Source: Devosia sp. (GTDB lineage: Bacteria > Pseudomonadota > Alphaproteobacteria > Rhizobiales > Devosiaceae). From it: DNA of 8,385 bases. A program made the position numbers and the translations under genes. Shown piece after piece: positions 5,849-8,385 of this stretch; within the stretch, counting starts at the first letter, position 1, and the number at the start of each line of letters is the position of its first letter. Below the pieces are notes generated by a model. The model was not told where the DNA came from. It ran no database searches and saw nothing but the letters and a program-made list of their open reading frames with translations. The stretch spans positions 1 through 8,385 of the forward strand of contig JAQGKH010000166.1 in assembly GCA_028290225.1 (NCBI GenBank), given 5' to 3'.

Positions 5849-6447
5849 GGCGTGGCCCCGAGCGCACGGGCAATCGCGGCCACCGCTTGCGCCGGCGCGG
5901 GCGCCGACCAGATGCTGTCGCCAATGGCAAAGAACTCGGCGCCGCGTGGATCGGCGGCGGCAGCCGCAGCGGCAGGGTCGTGGAGGACGGCGGGGATCTC
6001 GAAGGTTTGCGCCCACCACTGCGCCAACTCGGGCGCCGCCGCATCGGGCGGGTTGTCGAGCGCACCGAACCAGACGTAATCGACGTCCAGTTCGCCGCGG
6101 GTCATGGCGTCATGGCGGGTGGAGACCGGGCCGGCACCGACGATCAGTTGCGGCTTGAGGGCCTTGATGGCCGCCCGGACAGCCGCTTCATCGCCCGTGA
6201 CATGGACGCCATCGGCGCCGAGGCGCTTGGCAAGAGCCCAGTCGTTTTCCAACAAAACGGCGCAGCCGGCGCCCTGGCCGATATTGATGAGGCTGGTGGC
6301 CAACGCGGCATAGTCGGCATCGCTGCGCTGGCCCCGGCGCACCAGGAGCGCCGCAATGGGGGCGGCGCTCAGCACGCTCATCAGCGCGGCTGGGGCCAGT
6401 TCGGGCGTGGCAGCGGCAGGGGAAACAAGCAGAAGCTGAGGAGCCAT
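5845..6447 (-). CDS. Thiamine phosphate synthase-like (ThiE/TenI superfamily) protein
   Basis: The ATG at 6447 gives a 200-residue protein, near the usual ThiE length. It begins QLLLVSP, like the first beta strand of ThiE, and has LLENDWALAKRLGADGVHVTGDE at 65-87. There N68/D69 and ADGVH match the ThiE INDxxDLAxxxGADGVHLG motif, and D86/E87 occupy the second metal-site area. IVGAGPVSTRHDA (102-114) replaces the ThiE IGVSTH strand, and DYVWFG (123-128) replaces DYIGFGP. The usual TxTK phosphate-binding loop with its lysine is missing (GALDNPPDAAA instead). ThiE couples HMP-PP with the thiazole phosphate to make thiamine phosphate; with the lysine loop absent, that activity is doubtful here. 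Automated annotation would probably call it thiE. An upstream in-frame start at 6528 would add 27 unrelated residues. GGAA about six bases before the ATG is a weak ribosome site. It overlaps the Sel1 gene by four bases. Confidence 0.75.
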   Translation of the reverse strand: MAPQLLLVSPAAATPELAPAALMSVLSAAPIAALLVRRGQRSDADYAALATSLINIGQGAGCAVLLENDWALAKRLGADGVHVTGDEAAVRAAIKALKPQLIVGAGPVSTRHDAMTRGELDVDYVWFGALDNPPDAAAPELAQWWAQTFEIPAVLHDPAAAAAAADPRGAEFFAIGDSIWSAPAPAQAVAAIARALGATP

Positions 6448-6483
6448 GGGATTCCGGGACGAAGCGACGCACCGGAGGTTGTG

Positions 6484-6553
6484 GCGCGCCATTGGGGCGA
6501 CAAAAGGGTCGCACTCCCATAAGGGCAAAGGCGCCTGGCGCGCAATGGCGCGC
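6484..6553. repeat. 10-base perfect inverted repeat in the thiE-like leader
   Basis: The arms GCGCGCCATT (6484-6493) and AATGGCGCGC (6544-6553) are separated by 50 bases that contain another 5-base stem (6497-6501 with 6508-6512). In the minus-strand transcript these could stack into a branched leader structure upstream of the thiE-like gene. It may also be chance in GC-rich sequence. Confidence 0.35.
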
Positions 6554-6556
6554 GTG

Positions 6557-6593
6557 AAAACGCCGGCAGCGGCGCCCGGGCGCGCAACTGCCG
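6557..6593 (-). terminator. Probable intrinsic terminator of the aldolase gene
   Basis: Starting 20 bases after the aldolase stop, the minus strand has CGGCAG (6593-6588) pairing with CTGCCG (6569-6564). Inside the loop is the perfect 12-base palindrome GCGCCCGGGCGC (6572-6583). The stem is followed by GCG and then TTTT (6560-6557). The T-run is short, so termination may be partial. Confidence 0.45.
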
Positions 6594-6612
6594 ACGCGGC
6601 ATGGGTGGGCGG

Positions 6613-7644
6613 TCAGGCGGCGAGGCGATCCTGTTCGCTGGTCCATTGGCCCAAAGCCGCCAGCGAATTCATGCGGGCGCGATGGGTAAAGGCAGCCTGG
6701 GCCTGGGGGAAGTTCTCGCGGCGGCCGGCCCAGGTGCGCAGGGCGACGTTCTGCAGCGCGCGGCCATAAGAGAAGGTCAGCGGCCAGGGCAGGCCCACGA
6801 TCTTGTTCATGGCCGACAGGTGCGCCGTGGCTTCCTCATCGGTTTGCCCGCCCGACAGGAAGGCGATACCCGGAACGGCGGCCGGGACGTGTTCGCGGAG
6901 CACTTCGACGGTGCGGCGGGCAACCTCATCGACGCTCGGCCGGTCACGCGAGTTGATGCCCGGAAGCACCATATTGGGCTTGAGCAGCATGCCACCCAGA
7001 TCGACCCCGGCAAGGCGCAGTTCCTTGAAGACGTTTTCCAGCACGTCGCCGGTCACCTGGGCGCAACGCTCGAGCGAATGATTGCCCGGTTCGCCATCGC
7101 CGACGACTTCCGGCTCCACTACCGGCACGATGCCCGCTTCCTGACAGAGGATGGCGTAGCGGGCCAGTGAGTGGGCATTGGCGCGGATATTGTTGCGGGT
7201 GGGGGCGATGTCGTTGATGGTGATCACGGCGCGCCATTTGGCAAAGCCGGCGCCGAGCTTGGCGTATTGCTCGAGGCGTTGGCGCAGGCCATCGAGGCCT
7301 TCGGTGATCTTTTCGCCGGTGTCGCCGGGCATCGGAAAGGCGCCCCGATCGACCTTGATGCCGGGGATCACATCGGCATCGGCCATGATGGCGCGGAACG
7401 AGGTGCCATCGGCGGCGTGCTGCTCGAGCGTTTCCTCGGTGAGGATGACACCGGAGATGTAGTTGCGCATGGCCTCGGTGGAGCGGAACAGCATCTCGCG
7501 GTAATCGCGGCGCAGATCGAGCGAATTGGGCAGGTTGATCTTGGCGAAACGCTTGGCGATGGTTGGCTCGGACTCGTCGGCCGCCAGGATGCCCTTGCCT
7601 GGTTCCATCAGCTTGCGCGCGGTGGCATTGAGCGACATTGGCAT
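6613..7644 (-). CDS. Class I fructose-bisphosphate aldolase (Schiff-base type)
   Basis: The 343-residue protein reversibly splits fructose-1,6-bisphosphate into dihydroxyacetone phosphate and glyceraldehyde-3-phosphate in the cytoplasm. All key residues of eukaryote-type class I aldolases are visible: GILAADES with D23; GIKVDRG with K97; FAKWRAVI with K136 and R138; VVEPEVV with E177 and E179; MLLKPNMV with K222 as the Schiff-base lysine; FLSGGQTDEEA with S264; and SYGRALQ with R295. It is about 20 residues shorter than the animal enzyme and ends QDRLAA, without the C-terminal tyrosine that closes the active site there. The ATG at 7644 has an excellent GAGGGGA seven bases upstream; a second ATG lies two codons in, at 7638. 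It follows pgk in the same direction across a 117-base spacer with two hairpins, one of which pairs with this ribosome site. Names such as fda or fbaB are in use, so no symbol is assigned. Confidence 0.96.
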   Translation of the reverse strand: MPMSLNATARKLMEPGKGILAADESEPTIAKRFAKINLPNSLDLRRDYREMLFRSTEAMRNYISGVILTEETLEQHAADGTSFRAIMADADVIPGIKVDRGAFPMPGDTGEKITEGLDGLRQRLEQYAKLGAGFAKWRAVITINDIAPTRNNIRANAHSLARYAILCQEAGIVPVVEPEVVGDGEPGNHSLERCAQVTGDVLENVFKELRLAGVDLGGMLLKPNMVLPGINSRDRPSVDEVARRTVEVLREHVPAAVPGIAFLSGGQTDEEATAHLSAMNKIVGLPWPLTFSYGRALQNVALRTWAGRRENFPQAQAAFTHRARMNSLAALGQWTSEQDRLAA

Positions 7645-7648
7645 GGCT

Positions 7649-7677
7649 AGTTCCCCTCTGGTGTGACGAGGGGAGCT
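7649..7677 (-). promoter_or_regulatory. Hairpin that pairs with the aldolase Shine-Dalgarno sequence
   Basis: In the minus-strand transcript, UCCCCUC (7674-7668) can pair with GAGGGGA (7658-7652) to form seven perfect base pairs around a 9-base loop. Two more pairs form after one A/C mismatch. The right arm is the ribosome binding site, seven bases before the aldolase ATG at 7644. Folded, it would hide the site. This is seen in sequence; regulation is inference. Confidence 0.5.
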
Positions 7678-7707
7678 TAGACTTGTGGCCTAGAAAGTCG
7701 ATTAGAC
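7677..7707. repeat. Two TTAGAC direct repeats in the pgk-aldolase spacer
   Basis: TTAGAC occurs at 7677-7682 and 7702-7707, 25 bases apart start to start. GACTT (7680-7684) and AAGTC (7695-7699) form a short dyad between them. The position just upstream of the aldolase leader would fit an operator or promoter, but no regulator is identified and no clear -35/-10 pair is seen. Confidence 0.25.
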
Positions 7708-7728
7708 GAAGGAATATGCAACCAAGGT

Positions 7729-7753
7729 GGGGGCTTGGCGTTGGCGAGCCCCC
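7729..7753 (-). terminator. GC-rich hairpin after pgk, probable terminator or attenuator
   Basis: GGGGGCT (7729-7735) and AGCCCCC (7747-7753) form a perfect 7-base stem with an 11-base loop. It starts eight bases after the pgk stop codon on the minus strand. What follows is ACCTTGGTTG rather than a clean T-tract, so termination may be partial, allowing read-through into the aldolase gene, or the hairpin may protect the pgk mRNA end. Confidence 0.42.
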
Positions 7754-7761
7754 TGCCATGT

Positions 7762-8385
7762 CTAGCGGGTCAGCGCCTCAACGCCGGGGAGGGCCTTGCC
7801 TTCCATCCATTCGAGGAACGCGCCGCCGGCGGTCGAGACATAGGTGAAGCTGTCCTTGACGCCGGCATGGGCGAGGGCCGCGACTGTGTCACCGCCACCA
7901 GCGACGGAAACGAGGCCGTGGGATGCGGTGCGCCCGGAAGAGTGCCGGGCAACGGCGACGGTACCGGCATCGAAGGGTGTCAGTTCAAAGGCGCCGAGGG
8001 GGCCGTTCCAGACCAGGGTCTGGGCGGCATCAATGGCGGCGTTGATGCGCTCGACCGAACGGGGGCCGACATCGAGGATCATGGCATCGGCGGGCACGGC
8101 GTCGATGCCGACCGTCTGGTTGGCGGCGTTGGCCTTGAATTCAGTCGCAACGACCCCATCAACGGGCAGGATGATTTCGCAGCCAGCGGTTTTTGCCGCT
8201 TCCAGGATCCGGCGGGCGGTGTCGGCCAGATCCTTCTCGCAGAGCGACTTGCCGATGTCATGGCCCTGGGCGAAGAGGAAGGTATTGGCCATGCCGCCGC
8301 CGATCACCAGCGTATCGACGCGCCCGACAAGGTTTTCCAGCAGGTCGATCTTGGAGGAAACCTTGGCGCCGCCGACAAGGGCGAT
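7762..8385 (-). CDS. pgk: Phosphoglycerate kinase, C-terminal half (partial, runs off right edge)
   Basis: The reading frame is open from the right edge to a TAG at 7764-7762, giving 207 residues, about half of a normal phosphoglycerate kinase (about 400). The enzyme transfers phosphate from 1,3-bisphosphoglycerate to ADP in glycolysis, or the reverse in gluconeogenesis. The fragment opens with IALVGGAKVSSKIDLLENL, then VDTLVIGGGMANTFLFAQG, both standard for the family around the hinge and nucleotide-binding domain. Further on are ILPVDGVVA, TLVWNGPLGAFE, SVAGGGDTVAAL (phosphate-binding glycines) and the C-terminal FTYVSTAGGAFLEWMEGKAL. An internal Met at 8307 is not the start, since the frame and the family similarity continue to the window edge. 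It lies upstream of the class I aldolase in the same direction, a common glycolytic pairing in Hyphomicrobiales. Confidence 0.97.
   Translation of the reverse strand: MALVGGAKVSSKIDLLENLVGRVDTLVIGGGMANTFLFAQGHDIGKSLCEKDLADTARRILEAAKTAGCEIILPVDGVVATEFKANAANQTVGIDAVPADAMILDVGPRSVERINAAIDAAQTLVWNGPLGAFELTPFDAGTVAVARHSSGRTASHGLVSVAGGGDTVAALAHAGVKDSFTYVSTAGGAFLEWMEGKALPGVEALTR

Larger units (their letters stand above)
6448..6612. other. Spacer between aldolase and thiE-like genes with nested inverted repeats
   Basis: This 165-base gap holds a hairpin just beyond the aldolase stop, annotated separately as a terminator. It also holds a 10-base inverted repeat, GCGCGCCATT (6484-6493) with AATGGCGCGC (6544-6553), which encloses a smaller stem GCGAC-AAAAGG-GTCGC (6497-6512). 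No TPP riboswitch core (CUGAGA or similar) was found despite the thiamine-type gene downstream. A GATTC at 6450-6454, a CcrM-type GANTC site, lies next to the thiE-like start. Confidence 0.5.

Noticed and set aside
4466..6079. Very long plus-strand open frame (537 codons) opposite the Sel1 and thiE-like genes
   Set aside because: It is Gly/Arg-rich with no family resemblance, and it lies antisense to two genes with clear domains and a signal peptide. GC-rich third positions keep such antisense frames free of stops.
6448..6528. N-terminal extension of the thiE-like protein from 6528
   Set aside because: The added 27 residues look like translated leader; the ThiE first strand begins directly after the Met at 6447.
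6448..6612. TPP riboswitch before the thiE-like gene
   Set aside because: No CUGAGA or other conserved TPP aptamer segments were found on the minus strand.
1..8385. CRISPR arrays, insertion sequences, tRNA or rRNA genes
   Set aside because: No spaced direct-repeat array, transposase motif, terminal inverted repeats with target duplication, or tRNA/rRNA signature was seen by eye.

Overview
The window looks like chromosomal DNA of an alphaproteobacterium, most likely of the order Hyphomicrobiales (Devosia-like or a related family). The grounds are high GC with GC-rich third positions on both strands, an HWE-family histidine kinase, a eukaryote-type class I aldolase beside pgk, and the run pgk, aldolase, thiE-like, Sel1-repeat gene, efp, inositol-phosphatase, which I recall from that order. 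The assignment is by protein pattern recognition; no search was run.

Layout. The 5' end of a cation:proton antiporter gene runs off the left edge on the minus strand (1-297). A 290-base divergent spacer separates it from a plus-strand pair: a double-domain KaiC-like ATPase (588-2090) and an HWE sensor kinase (2074-3141) that overlap by 17 bases. This pair meets a minus-strand series head to head, with only 6 bases between stop codons. Read from right to left, the minus series is: the 3' part of pgk (7762-8385), class I fructose-bisphosphate aldolase (6613-7644), a thiE-like gene (5845-6447) overlapping a secreted Sel1-repeat gene (4628-5848) by ATGA, then efp (3946-4512) and an inositol-monophosphatase-family gene (3148-3942) separated by 3 bases.

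How the parts fit. pgk and the aldolase form a central carbon pair, split by a spacer with a terminator-like hairpin and a second hairpin that pairs with the aldolase Shine-Dalgarno sequence. efp and the phosphatase look co-transcribed, as do the thiE-like and Sel1 genes. The most unusual part is the KaiC-like/HWE pair. It resembles a clock-type or stress-timing signalling module without kaiA or kaiB in view. The ATPase has Ser-Tyr where cyanobacterial KaiC has its Ser-Thr phosphorylation pair, and the kinase carries an N-terminal receiver-like domain that seems to have lost its phospho-acceptor. No mobile elements, tRNA, rRNA or CRISPR arrays were seen.
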